Source: Ipomoea triloba
Lineage: Eukaryota; Streptophyta; Magnoliopsida; Solanales; Convolvulaceae
Direction: 5' to 3'
DNA: 64,000 bases
NCBI RefSeq assembly: GCF_003576645.1
Contig: NC_044925.1
Coordinates: forward strand, 5,517,133-5,581,132
Made by a program: the position numbers and the translations under genes. The notes under the pieces are model-generated. The model did no database searches. It saw nothing but the letters and a program-made list of their open reading frames with translations, and was not told where the DNA came from. This document shows, piece by piece, positions 1-10,440 of this stretch (its first letter is position 1; each line of letters starts with the position of its first letter).

Positions 1-18
1 ATATCTCTTTATTTGCAG

Positions 19-102
19 TTCTACAAGAACCTATCAGTTGGGTTGAAGGATATTGTTTGGAAAACTGACCAGGAAGTGAGAGCAGAACTCGAAGCTGGTT
101 AG
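19..102 (+). CDS. Last coding exon of an unidentified plant gene (partial, runs off left edge)
   Basis: A T-rich stretch followed by TTTGCAG ending at position 18 is a good plant 3' splice site. From 19 the sequence is open for 27 codons and ends in TAG at 100-102. The peptide is polar and charged (it starts FYKNLSVGLKDIV and ends VRAELEAG) and reads like an ordinary soluble C-terminus. The same frame is also open from 1 to 18, so the exon boundary is inferred from the splice signal, not forced by a stop. I do not recognise the family. An LTR-like sequence starts only 27 bases after the stop, so the native 3' UTR may be disturbed. Confidence 0.55.
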   Translation, partial: FYKNLSVGLKDIVWKTDQEVRAELEAG

Positions 103-128
103 TACATTTTGAGTTGTGCATTAACTAC

Positions 129-330
129 TGTTAAGAGTCCCACATTGAAAAAAAAAAAAAAAGAGAACATATGAGTTTATAAGGCGCTATGGGTTAGACT
201 AACTAATTGAATGGATTCAATTTGAGTTGAATGGTTCATCACATGCTTGGTTGGATGTCTTTATTACTTGTTTTTTTGCTGTGTCAACGCTAACACAAAA
301 GCCCAGAATCGTTGATTACCCTTTCCAGTT
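129..330 (+). mobile_element. LTR-like start (TRIM or copia type), fragment
   Basis: TGTTAAGAGTCCCACATTG at 129 matches the way many short plant copia/TRIM LTRs begin (TGTTA.GAGTCCCACAT). It is followed by an A-run and a TATAAGG box-like motif at about 178. A matching second LTR or a clear CA end was not found, so the right limit is a guess. It lies directly behind the exon ending at 102. Confidence 0.4.
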
Positions 331-496
331 GCATAGTCTCCATCTGCTACATTATTGCCATCCTAGGAGAAGATATTTCGTTTTATCATTGATTCTTGTA
401 TCACTTGATTTCTTTTCTTTTGTTCCGCGAATTTTATTTTGTGTGTGTTCTCCCTCGAGGCATGAACTTATGATTCTCGTTCTTGCACAGGTAAAG

Positions 497-590
497 GCAC
501 CGTGTCAGCCAGAACAGGCGCAGGTAAACGCGCCGTGTCAGCGTAGTTCTGGCTGGATTGCGCCGTGTCAGCGTAGTTCTGGCTGGATTT
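497..590 (+). repeat. 30-bp tandem minisatellite
   Basis: Two perfect 30-bp units (531-560 and 561-590, starting GCGCCGTGTCAGCG) are preceded by a diverged half-unit with the same CCGTGTCAGC word at 501. The block is GC-rich in an otherwise AT-rich region. A 140-codon open frame crosses it (227-649) but has no gene-like features. Confidence 0.8.
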
Positions 591-958
591 TCGTGTTCTC
601 GGCTCGGGGAAAGCTTCAGCAACATGTACATTATTATTTGCCCTGTTAAACTCATACTACAGATGAAATGGTTTGGAACAAACTATGGCCACTTCTGCTG
701 TGTATAATGACTGACTGAATCTTCATTTTTATAATAATCATCCGCAAACTCTGTAGAGTAATTCTTATGTTATTCTTCATTTTATTTTCATATTTCCGAG
801 GAAAATGAAAATTTTCTCTAGATAGTAAATGCATGACATGTTAAACAGTTGATCTTATGTAGGCCTCTAAAGAAGAATGTTTTCTTACTTTTGAGTTAAC
901 AATTTTTTGTTTTTTTGTTTTTTTTTTGTTTTTTTTGTTTTTTTTGCTTTTCATTAAT
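591..958. other. Intergenic, no feature recognised
   Basis: AT-rich sequence ending in a T-rich low-complexity stretch (about 900-950, T runs broken by G). No coding, RNA or repeat signal was found. Confidence 0.6.
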
Positions 959-1509
959 GGCCTGTTTAGTTCGCCAAAAATATTTGAGGAATGAAATTAT
1001 AATTTTATGAAAAAGAAATTAGTAGAAAGATTAAGTATTTTGTTTGGTTAGCAAAAAGGAAATTTTTAGAATATGGCAAAAATTTGTGTGAGTTGCCTTA
1101 TGGATCTTTATCTATAAAGTTGGTCAAGTTAAGATGAAATGTAATATTTATATGAAAAATTGTATTTTTACATTTTGATTTAAAAGTATTATATTTTTTT
1201 TAAAAGTTTATTACGGAGTACATTTGTATAACTAACAATGTCAACATCATATATACGAGAAATTATAATACTTTTGGTGTAAAAGTAATATAATACTTTT
1301 GGTGGAATAGCATTTCTATTACCTCAAAATTCATTCCGTGAACCAAACGTGCTGTAAAAGTATTACATTTTTCTCAATTTGTTTCACGCATAAGAATTTG
1401 TGAGACTCTTTCACACAAATGTAACCCTTAAAATATTATTGCTATTGTCTCATTGAGTTTGGAATTATAATACATAGTGTGTATAAAGACTAATATATCC
1501 TTATACCAC

Positions 1510-1589
<80 letters not shown>

Positions 1590-1832
1590 TATAATGGTAA
1601 TTAAGAAAGTCGAAGAGGGTAAAATTGTTTTATTAATCTTTTATTAAATTTTTTTATGGAAAACAAAATATTAAAGGGAGGAGTAAAAAAAAATTTCCTC
1701 ATTTTTGAAGAAAGATTTTTTTTTTATTGAAAAAGTTTCTATGAACCAAGCACAGGAAAATTTTATTTTCTCTAAATTTTAAAAATATTTTTTTTACTCG
1801 TATTAAAATTTTTTTATCCAACTAAACACCTC
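959..1832. mobile_element. MITE-like element with GGCCTGTTTAGTT termini
   Basis: The left end reads GGCCTGTTTAGTTCGCC and the right end is the inverse of GAGGTGTTTAGTTGG, the kind of short inverted terminus common on plant hAT/PIF-type MITEs. The interior is extremely AT-rich and holds an (AAT)n tract. A second motif of the class GTGAACCAAACGTGCTGT at about 1338 suggests a nested or composite element. No convincing target duplication was seen. Confidence 0.4.
1510..1592. repeat. (AAT)n microsatellite
   Basis: A nearly pure trinucleotide run with a few interruptions, inside the 959-1832 element. Confidence 0.9.
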
Positions 1833-2200
1833 ATAAGTTGTTGGATTCCGATATGAGAATAATTTTAAAAATAGTTATGAATTTTATCTTATCTTCAATG
1901 CAAAACTCAACAATAGACGTGTTTATAATATTTTACTTCAGTAGGTTGAAATTTAATTTTTCTTTCGTTAGTTTATCTTAACTAAAATGCTAAACTGATA
2001 GTTGAATTATACTTTTATGTTTATTATTATGTGCTCAACACGCCCTTACGTGTACGGGCCACGTGGACCATAGTCTCGGCTCTGATACTAAATTGAAGCA
2101 TAGACTCCATCTCAATTAAAAGCATTTATGTTTATATACTCAACAAGATTATTATCATGCGATTATGTTTAAGTATTGTTTGTGATGAATTTTTTATATC
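1833..2200. other. Intergenic, no feature recognised
   Basis: AT-rich. A short segment near 2040-2100 (CGTGTACGGGCCACGTGGACC) resembles the GTGGACC termini of the Mutator-type MITEs elsewhere in the window, but no partner end was found. Confidence 0.5.
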
Positions 2201-3062
2201 AGGATTTACAACAAATTGGGTGATTGAGGGTAAAATTGGTAATGTAGACGAGGAAAACTTTTGAGACAACTTTGGTCTTCAAGTGCATGTTTTTCTTTCT
2301 AAGAGTGTGTAATTAATTTTCTTCTAATTTTTCCTTTTAGTATCTTTGTTTTTTTCCTTGCCTTCTAGTGATCATCTTTATGCTTTCAAGTGCTCAATTT
2401 CATGCTTACAAGTGCACGTGTGTCTTACTATTGTGTTAAAAAATAAAATAATACTTAGCATTCCACTGAACCTTTTTTTTTTTCTTTTAGTGCATATTTT
2501 TAGCCTTCAAGTGTATATTTTCATTTCTAAGAGTACACAATTAATTTCCTTCGAATTTTCCCTTTTAGTGTCCTTTATTTTCTCCCTTACCTTCTAGTGA
2601 TCCTCTTTATGGCTTCAAGTGCTTAATTTAGTGCCTACAAGTGTATGTGTGTCTTACTATTGTGTAAAAATAAAAACAAAAAATATTTAGCATTCAAGTG
2701 AACCTTTTTATTTTTCTTCAGTGCAGATTTTTTGACTTCAAGCACACATTTTTATGCCTTCAAGTGCACAATTCTAGGCAGTATTTGTTATATCTTGTGC
2801 ATTCTTTTCAATAACATATAACTAAATTTCTAATGAAATTTGTGAGATTTACAAACGATTTATATGGGTAATTAGTTTAATAACACTTAAGTTGAATAAC
2901 CTCTCTTTTTGATACCATAAATTGCATCAATTGCACATCTATTTGGCTTCGAGTGTAAAATTTTTTGCCTTCAAGTGAATGGTTTTGAGCTTTCAAGTGC
3001 ACATTTCGTAATTGTTTACCGCATTTTCGCACCGGAAGTAGCCTTCGTACCTGATCCTAAAC
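2200..3062. repeat. Internally repetitive element built on a TTCAAGTGCAC word
   Basis: The motif CTTCAAGTGCACATTTT and variants recur more than ten times. A larger unit is duplicated with a 229-bp offset (CCTTCTAGTG at 2361 and 2590, each followed by the same order of words). The right border (GCACCGGAAGTAG... CCTGATCC) followed by an AC tract looks like the ends of the TA-flanked elements at 3091 and 58426, so this may be another member. The left end was not resolved. Confidence 0.5.
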
Positions 3063-3090
3063 TTATACACACACACACACATATAGAAAT

Positions 3091-3494
3091 GAGTTCCCGT
3101 GCGGTTAACCTTCTCATGTGCGATTGTGCAGTTGCTTAGGTACGTGATTTTCCTTTTTAAGATGCGTGGTTTGTATGCTTAAGGTGCGTCTGTGTTAAAA
3201 CTTAAGGTGCGTGAACCTAAAGCTTAAGGTGTGTGATTTTTTTCTTAAGGTTTTAAAATGATGCACCTTAAGTTTCAACAACTCACGCACCTTAAGCATA
3301 CAAATCACGCACCTTAAGAAGGAAAACAACACACCTTAAGCTTTAGGTTCACTCACCTTAAGTTTCACCACTGACGCACCTTACTCACACAAACCACGCA
3401 GCTTAAGAAAGAAAACTACGCACCTTAAGAAGAAAACCACGCACCTAAAACAACTGTAAAACCGCACCAAAGAAGGCCAACTGCATAGGAACCC

Positions 3495-3495
<1 letters not shown>
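3091..3495. mobile_element. TA-flanked terminal-inverted-repeat element, ACGCACCTTAAG core
   Basis: The left end (GAGTTCCCGTGCGGTTAACC) and the inverse of the right end (CGGGTTCCTATGCAGTTGGCC) align over roughly 55 bp, both leading into AGGTACGTG/AGGTGCGTG. The interior is a degenerate array of ACGCACCTTAAG words, many in opposite orientations so it can fold on itself. The left flank is an (AC)n/ATATAG tract and the right flank a (TA)n tract. No coding capacity. Rice Micron elements, which target (TA)n, are a possible precedent by position only. Confidence 0.65.

Positions 3496-3531
<36 letters not shown>
3494..3531. repeat. (TA)n microsatellite
   Basis: A pure TA run that separates two TIR elements. 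Confidence 0.95.
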
Positions 3532-3532
<1 letters not shown>

Positions 3533-3882
3533 CTTGGTTCTGGTTCCGCAAACTCCTCTTGTGTGAACGTGCGCCCGTTTGTGAACACTAAGTGCTAGTT
3601 TGTGGTGCACCACCAAATGCTGGTACCGCAGTGACATTTTGATAATTTCAATAATATGCTGGTGCATTTAAATATGTTTGATGGTGCTTTGAATCTAATG
3701 CACCGTCAAGCATTCTTGTGTACCCCATAGACCATCATTTGGCTGTGCACCACAGACCACCACTAAGTGCATCACAAACAACTCCAAAATGCATCATAGA
3801 CCACTCTTAAGTGCACCATAGAACACTCTTAAGTGCACCATAGACGGCTGCACGAGAGGAGTCTATTGCACTTGATCCGAAT
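3532..3882. mobile_element. TA-flanked TIR element, GTGCACCATAGACCAC core
   Basis: It follows directly after the TA tract. The left end (GGTTCCGCAAACTCCTCTTG) matches the inverse of the right end (GGATCAAGTGCAATAGACTCCTCTCG) imperfectly. The interior repeats the word AAGTGCACCATAGACCACTC about five times. Related copies are at 58426-58737 and, deleted, at 39600-39730. Confidence 0.6.
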
Positions 3883-4511
3883 TATTCCCTTGATGTAGCA
3901 AGTTGTATGGATAGAAAAAAGTTTAAAATATTCATTTTTTTTAATGTTGTATTTTTCATTTGAATTTGAGAGGATTTTAAGATTAGAACTAAATTTAATA
4001 GGGAGTAATATATTTTGGCAATTAGGAAATCAAATGTCAAAGAATTACAACTCAAAAGCCTTGGAAAAAAATATGGTTCAAAACATGAGAGTCAAAATTA
4101 GATGATCTTTACTTGGGGGAGGAGAGGCATACAATACAACCACAGAAGAAGTAATAGAATAGCACCCAAAAATCTATAAACGTGATCTATTAAAAGCAGT
4201 AGTCTATAATACAAGTAAGATACAAACACAAGCATCCATCCAAAAGAGAGTAACATGATGATGATGATGAGATGGTGCATAGTGCATTGCACAGAACAGC
4301 TCTCTCTTCAACTGGCAGACAGGCTTAAGAAACCACACCTCCCCACCCAGCACCCAATTTCTGATTCCACATACATTGTACGGTTCATGGTCACTAGTGT
4401 TTGGAAATTTGCTGCCATTTTGTTCCATTCCCATCTCCTTGTCATCATTCACATATGCATCTCACCTCACTTGCCTTTAACCAACACCGCGTGGTTTGGT
4501 TTGAACCGTGG
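3883..4511. other. 3' flank of the JAC1-like gene
   Basis: No separate gene was seen. On the minus strand this follows the JAC1 stop codon, so its right part probably holds the 3' UTR. No poly(A) signal could be chosen with confidence. A (CAT)n-like run lies at 4256-4271. Confidence 0.45.
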
Positions 4512-7250
4512 TCAACCAATGCGGATATCTTGTGAAAGGAACACAGCCCAGGCATCCTATGATATTATTATAAACAATAATAGAGTGAGTTGACACGTGA
4601 CAGGTTGAAAGAGTACCAAGTAAATAAATTGTTAGAATCAAGCGTTTACCACTACGCCAAAAACTAGCGCTTGATCTTAACAAGTAGTAATAGAGTCAGG
4701 TCACGGATTCGAGTCTTAGAGCAGTTAAGATTGCTGTAAGGATTGGGCGGAGGCTTATAAGGGCTAAGTCCAGCACCCTGACTTTCGAAAATGTGTGGCA
4801 GTATAAGGAAATAAAGTTGCGCATTCGCTACTAGCTATAGCTTTTGGCGTAGTGGTAAGCGTTTGATCCTAACATAAATCATAACGGACTGACTAGTTGT
4901 ATGTATGTACCTGGAGGATAGAAAACACCTTCTCTGCAATGTGTTTTTGAGGGGTGGTTGCGCCTCTTTGTTGCAGTTTGTCTGGGTGCAGACAAAGCCT
5001 AGCTTTCTGATAAGCTTTTTTCACTCTTGAGCTTTCGATTAGGTAAGTTAGAGGGACTGGGAGCCATCCGCTGTTAAACCATAGAATCTGAGTCCACAGG
5101 AACAGCCAGGCAGGCCGGGGGTCATTCTAATTTATTTATGCACACTATAGTTTTGGTAATTGATCTGTTGGATACGAAAATATAGAGAAAACCTTACGTG
5201 GTGCAGCGTTGACAGGAGCAACCGGATGTCACCTTCCTTACCAGTTAACCATATCCTTATTTTTTCATCAAGTAACTCCATTTCCATCTGCACTAAACAA
5301 GAACATGTGCTTAGGATCTCAAGTTTTTGTTCCAACTTCTAACTGTACTTTGTTGGATTGCATAATTACTAAGAAATTTGGGCATTATACTATACCTAAG
5401 CATACCAATTACCAACTTTAAGTTAAAAGATGAAATAATAATAAGCAACAGAGTCAAGATTATGGAAGCTTACATCAGTGTCAAAATTCTGTCTTCCTTC
5501 TCCCTCTGCACATTTATCTGCTTCCTCATCCTGCACAAGGGGTTTACCAAAGACGAGGATATAATGAAAACCGAAAAATCAATATCTACCATGTGCAGAT
5601 TTTCAGGTGTTACACAAGGAAGGACAAGGGGTTTAAAGCTAAGTACCGGTATGGTTGCTTGTGTAAACTCAGTCCCGTCAATCTGTTCATCTGAAGACTG
5701 ATGCATGCTCGGCATGTCTGCAGAAAGACAAATACTCACAAGTTGATAGCTGTTGAAAAATAGGAATAAACAAACAGACATTAATAGCACCTTGATTTTA
5801 CCTGAATGCTCTTTCTCCTGCTGAGGAGCCATTTGGGGATTATTCTCAGTCTCAGAACAGTGTCTCTGAAACTTCTCTTTGGCCCAAGCAATTGCTTCAT
5901 CTACACCAATTGCTTCATCCACCATTATTTCTCTACCACTGCTCGTATTGATCTCGATAACATAGGAGCTCATGACTTCATCTTCCTCCTGTTCCGTCAC
6001 TACTTGATCATCATCGTTCAGCAAGTCATCTTGAATTCCGCAGCCTCGACTTGCCTCTTGGTCTTGACCAAGAGAGGATGCAACAGAGGACGGGGGCGAA
6101 TTGAGATCCAAATCATGATCCGTGGAGATTTTGAGGCTTCTGTACGAATTGGGGTCAACACTAATGGTTTCGGGGGATGAATTCCTCCGGCTGAACCCAA
6201 AGTGAGTGTTTCTCAGGCTTTCACTGTGATCATTTTCAGTATTATTGTAAGAAGGGGGATGACACGAAAATGCTGGCATCCCCTGATACCTTGGATATTC
6301 TTCATGAAATTTTCTTGTGTTCCATCTAGATGCCACATTTATAGGCCTAAAATCAGGAAAAAAAATAATAATGACTACAAATTTCAAACATTCTTTTCAT
6401 CAACATGCTTCTTATACTCCCAATTCTGATATCTCCCTTAGTATATCAAGATTATGATTATAACTTTCTAACAATAGCAGAACTTGGCATAGCATAAAAA
6501 GTTAACCAAAAACAAAACACTGTTGAAATCTCAGGTTTTATATTAATTAAGAAGCACAACAAACAAATCATGTTCTTCATCTGTCAATCTCTTATCAATT
6601 GCACCTATGAATGTATGAACGCATACTATTGTAATTAGGGGAAAGTTGTGGGGGTATATCTGTAAATTAGAAAACAGAATTGTAACGGAAACCGGAGGCG
6701 AAATTGATTGTTGTTTATACCTGAGCTTTGAGGCGAAGAACGAAACGTCGGGATCGGCTTCTCCGATCGCCGGCCGGAGAGGGCTGACGTCCTCCGAACT
6801 CAAAACGGAAGATGAGCTGGCTTTGGATTTGGACCCCGACCTCGTCCTCGATCTTCTCACTTCATCCTCCTCTTCCCACCCGAATATGTCGCTGTAAAAC
6901 CCCTGATCATACATCCGGCCACACTTCTCCATCGGGATCCTGAACTCCGGCAAGTTCCGGCCGCACCTCGCCGGAATTACATTCTCCGGCGGGGTGAAAA
7001 TCTCCTCGTAGAACAGAGTCTTCCGGTACTCGTTGCCGGAAAACTGGCGACGCATCACACTCCTCGGAGGCCCTCCGAAGACGTCGCTGAAGTCCTCGGG
7101 GTCTAAAACTGAAGATTCGGAGTCTCCGAGCACCGTTCTCCGGCGGTGGGAATTGTCCTCCGTCGATCTCCGGCGAGGGAGGCTAGTCTTTGTTGTCGTC
7201 GTCGTCGAAGGCATTTCCATTCCCATTCTCATCCTCCAGGACTCGTCCAT
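4512..7250 (-). CDS. JAC1: Auxilin-like J-domain protein, JAC1 family (seven exons, 523 aa)
   Basis: I assembled seven exons on the minus strand: 7250-6721, 6346-5802, 5717-5590, 5530-5474, 5287-5198, 5087-4911 and 4556-4512. They sum to 1572 nt (524 codons with the stop); every intron is GT-AG and all phases agree. The N-terminus carries [12 protein letters not shown] and [13 protein letters not shown], typical of JAC1/auxilin-like proteins. The middle is Ser- and acid-rich and includes [11 protein letters not shown]. Exons 5-7 give the C-terminal J domain: [17 protein letters not shown], then GWLPVPL, the [20 protein letters not shown] helix with the intact HPD tripeptide, and ILQDAWAVF. 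An in-frame TAG lies upstream of the chosen ATG. In Arabidopsis, JAC1 is needed for the phototropin-driven chloroplast accumulation response and is thought to work with Hsc70 and clathrin-like partners; that role here is inferred from homology. This product looks shorter than Arabidopsis JAC1. Intron 3 is only 59 nt and is the weakest junction. Confidence 0.88.
4631..4873. mobile_element. SINE-derived inverted element inside JAC1 intron 6
   Basis: Ends of about 40 bp are inverted copies of each other (GTTAGAATCAAGCGTTTACC at left; the inverse of the right end is GTTAGGATCAAACGCTTACC). Each terminus contains TTTTGGCGTAGTGGTAAGCG, which resembles a tRNA A box. The body has GGTCACGGATTCGAGTC, a B-box-like word. 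A normal tRNA-derived SINE would carry A then B box in one orientation; here the A-box part appears inverted at the left and direct at the right. ATAAAT occurs on both sides as a possible target duplication. Confidence 0.6.
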
Positions 7251-7334
7251 CTTTCCGGCCAGGTTTTCGCCGGAGTACTGTGTACACTACCGCTGAACTA
7301 AGAAGAAAGTATGGAGCAGCACTGCTTCTGAGCT

Positions 7335-7350
7335 GGTGTATATATCTACA
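7335..7350 (-). promoter_or_regulatory. Candidate TATA box of the JAC1-like gene
   Basis: On the minus strand the sequence reads GTAGATATATACACC about 90 bp upstream of the ATG at 7250. That would place transcription start near 7305-7315 with a 5' leader of about 60 nt. It is the only TATA-like word in the first 120 bp upstream. Confidence 0.45.
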
Positions 7351-7374
7351 CGCTCGGTACGGTGGCTTTATAAC

Positions 7375-7957
7375 TTTTTTTTTTTTTAAATAAAAAAAAT
7401 ATATATAACTTTTCAGTAATATAATCTCACACAAAAAGAAGATCTCGCCATCTAGGGAAAATCAATTTTCCTTTTTTTTAGCTTTAATTATAAATATTTA
7501 ATAAACTCAATTAATTAGCTTAACTTTTATTTTTAAAAAAATCATAAAATAATCTAGCAATTTGGAACATTTAGTAAATGGTTGTGGTAATATTCCGAAC
7601 AAAATCGTGAAAATATCATATGATTTATGCAAAAAATAAAAAATAAAAAATAAAAAATAAAAAATAAAAAATAAAAATTAAAAATTAAAAATGAAAAGAA
7701 GAAGTTATAATAACTTTCAAACCATTATAAGTAAATTGTACAAAGAAATCCTTGTGCAATCAGCTCAATCGATATGGATCTTCAATCGAGTTTTGTACAT
7801 TGAATTTGTTGGGTAGTATGGTATGACCTGATATAAATTTATGTCAATTTTTTCTTTTTCTCTTTTTTTTTCTAGCTAGAAAAATAAAAAGTAAAATTCT
7901 AATTGGAAGTGAGATTTAATACAAACAACTATAGAGAAAGAAGAGTGGAGATAGAAG
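7375..7957. other. AT-rich 5' flank of the JAC1-like gene with an (AAAAAT)n tract
   Basis: Low-complexity A/T sequence. A six-base (AAAAAT)n run covers about 7628-7690. No coding signal was seen. Upstream regulatory sequence of the JAC1-like gene, if any, lies here. Confidence 0.6.
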
Positions 7958-8221
7958 GTTTGGGATGCCCGGTAAGACCTTGATTTTTTTGTGGGTCATG
8001 TAGGAGAGAGAAACAACGGAAGAGAGGTGCAATGCTGCGCGTCTGGTGCACATACAATGCCTAGTCGGGTGCGTGCAACTGGCACGTTAACTCTTCTTTT
8101 TTTTTTTTTTTTTTGCTTCAGATTTTCTTTTTTCCTCTTTCTTCTTCTTCTCTATCTCTTTTCTTTCTTCTACATGGCATGCAAAAATCAATGCTAAAAA
8201 TCCAAACTATTAGGGATGCTC
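7958..8221. mobile_element. Degenerate Tourist-like MITE (GGGATGC termini)
   Basis: It begins GGTTTGGGATGCCC and ends with the inverse type AGGGATGCTC. It shares with 14717-15077 the words TTGATTTTTTTGTGGGTC, a GC-rich middle with TGGTGCACA, and a long T-run followed by TCTTTTTTCC. The ends are too worn to show a target duplication. Confidence 0.55.
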
Positions 8222-8689
8222 AGATTGAATTGGAAAATGTGATTAAACCATGACAAATGTGCGGTTTTCCCTATAAAAGCTATTACATCTTTATCTATTT
8301 TTTCTTTTAAATCTTTTCTTACTTTAAGCATCAATCTTATAATGCAGCAATTTTGCCCCATCATGTAACGATTGTAAGTTGATTGTATTGTATCTTGATC
8401 GAGCATGCCTTTGTTATTTCAAGCTCTGAAAGGTTCTTTGGTGGAGAAAGTATTTAAAAAAGATGTTGGTACCACATAACTCGAAAAAAAACATTATTTA
8501 AGCATACTAGACACTAGAGTACATGAATCAATTAGAATCCAAGCAACTGATAACTGAATAATGGAAATTAAAAGAAATAAATTGACTAAGGAATTAACTG
8601 TATGATAATGGAATGAGTCAGATTAGGAGAATTGTAATCTTGATGTTCTAACAATCTCAGAATTAGGGAAAGAATAATTAACCTAGGGA
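8222..8689. other. Intergenic, no feature recognised
   Basis: AT-rich unique-looking sequence without open frames or repeats that I could place. Confidence 0.5.
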
Positions 8690-9086
8690 TTTATGGACAA
8701 TGCACATAAGAATTCAATTAACATAGGTGCATTAATGTCAACAAGGTAAATTATTTGCATTTGTAAGTGAAAATAAGTGTACAAGTGCAAGTAAAATGTA
8801 TTACAGGTATAAGGAAAATGTACGCTGAGCTCAATACTAAGTGCACCTAATGTTATAACTAGTTGCACCAAACGTTATAAGTGGGTGCACATAGGTGCAT
8901 GAATGTTAACAAGGTATATTACTTGCACTTGTAAGTGAAACTAGGTGCACCAAAGTTCGAATTATTTACGAAAATGCCATACCGTCATTTTTTTAAAATT
9001 ACATTTGATTCGTTGACCTGGACACGTGGACGGCTTCGAAGCGTTCTCATTTCTTTCCTGGACGATAGTTCACACCTGAGCGCGCC

Positions 9087-9088
<2 letters not shown>
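8690..9088. mobile_element. TA-flanked TIR element, 5'-truncated copy of the 37521-38313 family
   Basis: It shares with 37521-38313 the repeated words GTGCACCTAATGTTATAACT, AAGTGCAAGTAAAATGTATTAC and the right end GGACACGTGGACGG... GCGTTCTCATTTC, ending in GCGCCC before a (TA)n tract. The left terminus seen in the full copy is missing here. Confidence 0.65.

Positions 9089-9089
<1 letters not shown>

Positions 9090-9182
<93 letters not shown>
9090..9182. repeat. (TA)n microsatellite
   Basis: About 93 bases of pure TA directly beside the right end of the TIR element. Confidence 0.97.
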
Positions 9183-9185
<3 letters not shown>

Positions 9186-9236
9186 GATCATGTGAGGAAA
9201 AGATCTTTTACTAAGTTATTTTTCCTGTAAATCAAG

Positions 9237-9490
9237 TTTTTTTTTATGGTGTCCACATTTTAGGGGAAGGGGGGATAGTTATTGTAGAGTTACGAGTTTG
9301 TAACAACTTTACGCGTGCACTGCACGTGCTGACTAGGCGCGTAAATAACTCTCTCTCTCTCTCTTTTTTTTCCCTATTTCTATAAAAATAAAATTCATTT
9401 TTTTTTCTTTTCTCCTCTTCTCACTTCCTCTCTTTTACATGTCTTGCAAAATATCTACAAAAAAAAAAAAAATCACAGTAAATGAGGTTG
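9237..9490. mobile_element. Degenerate relative of the 14717 MITE
   Basis: It contains the same order of parts: a GC-rich middle with CGTGCACTGCACGTGCTGACTAGGCGCG, a CT/T-rich run and TTTTACATGTCTTGCAAAAT, ending near GGTTGCTCTTA. The termini are not recognisable. Confidence 0.35.
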
Positions 9491-9550
9491 CTCTTATATT
9501 GACATTAATAGTTTTTATTTCCAAATCATCATACTTCAAAAAAAAAAAAA

Positions 9551-9798
9551 AGGAAAAAGTGTTTAAATTCTGCCGCTAAACTACACCCTAAAAACGTAAT
9601 TGAACCATTCAACTCAAAAAAATGCAATTAGATCACTGAGCTGTCAAAAATTATGCAATTTGAATTTGACAATTCATCAGGCCATCGCTAAATTAAGATC
9701 TCCAGGCCGGAGGCAAAACGTTTTCTTTGTCTCCGGCCTGGAACGAAGAAGTTTCTTCCTCACCGGCGGCAGATGAAGACGGGGATATGTGGTGTTTC

Positions 9799-9830
<32 letters not shown>

Positions 9831-9974
9831 AAAATTTTAAAATTTTAAACATATCAAATTTGATCGAATTACATAATTTTGGACAGTTTAAGGACTTTTT
9901 TTTTTTTTGAGTTGGATGGCTCAATAATTACACTTTTGCTACAGTTAGGTGACTAATTTAAACCTTTTTCCTTT
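9551..9974. mobile_element. Mutator-type foldback element with a GC hairpin core
   Basis: The left end AGGAAAAAGTGTTTAAATT pairs with the inverse of the right end AAAGGAAAAAGGTTTAAATT; matching words (AATTGAACCATTCAACTC / GAGTTGGATGGCTCAATAA) continue inwards. The centre has an 11-bp perfect stem, CCAGGCCGGAG at 9702-9712 with CTCCGGCCTGG at 9731-9741. It is related in layout to 19351-19909. The target duplication is obscured by A-runs. Confidence 0.65.
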
Positions 9975-9977
9975 TAG

Positions 9978-9985
9978 ATATACAT

Positions 9986-10052
<67 letters not shown>
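9978..10052. repeat. (TACA)n then (TA)n microsatellite
   Basis: A compound microsatellite just outside the foldback element. Confidence 0.9.
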
Positions 10053-10053
<1 letters not shown>

Positions 10054-10440
10054 CCCTAGCTAATTAATGTTTGTCACTTCCCAGTCTTCTCTTGCTTTCA
10101 ATCCTGCCCCCTCAACTACACTACTACACACAAGATAGTGAAAGACTCATTGAGATGACAAACACAGGAAACCTTTGAATTGGAAGATTGAGTCATTGAT
10201 TTTTACAAGGCTTTGTCTTCTCCTCAAAGTTTATACAAAGAAAGAGCTAGTAGATTTACCAAAAGAAAAAAATCAACTTCAATTTTTGCTTAAATTCATA
10301 TTCCGTATAGATAATCTTTCTACCTCAAAAACAACTATTATTGGTCTTAATTAGAACTTAAAAGTGAACTTATCCACGTCTTCACTTTCATTGATATCAC
10401 CCACATACATCACAACTCCATTTGCACCATTGCGTCATGG
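10053..10440. other. Intergenic, no feature recognised
   Basis: No gene or repeat was identified. Confidence 0.5.

Noticed and set aside
227..649. 140-codon open frame on the + strand
   Set aside because: It spans a tandem minisatellite and LTR-like sequence, has no recognisable domain, and codon use is not gene-like.
5132..5335. 67-codon frame beginning upstream of the J-domain exon
   Set aside because: The start and end are intron sequence. Only 5198-5287 is exon, and it was used in the JAC1 model.
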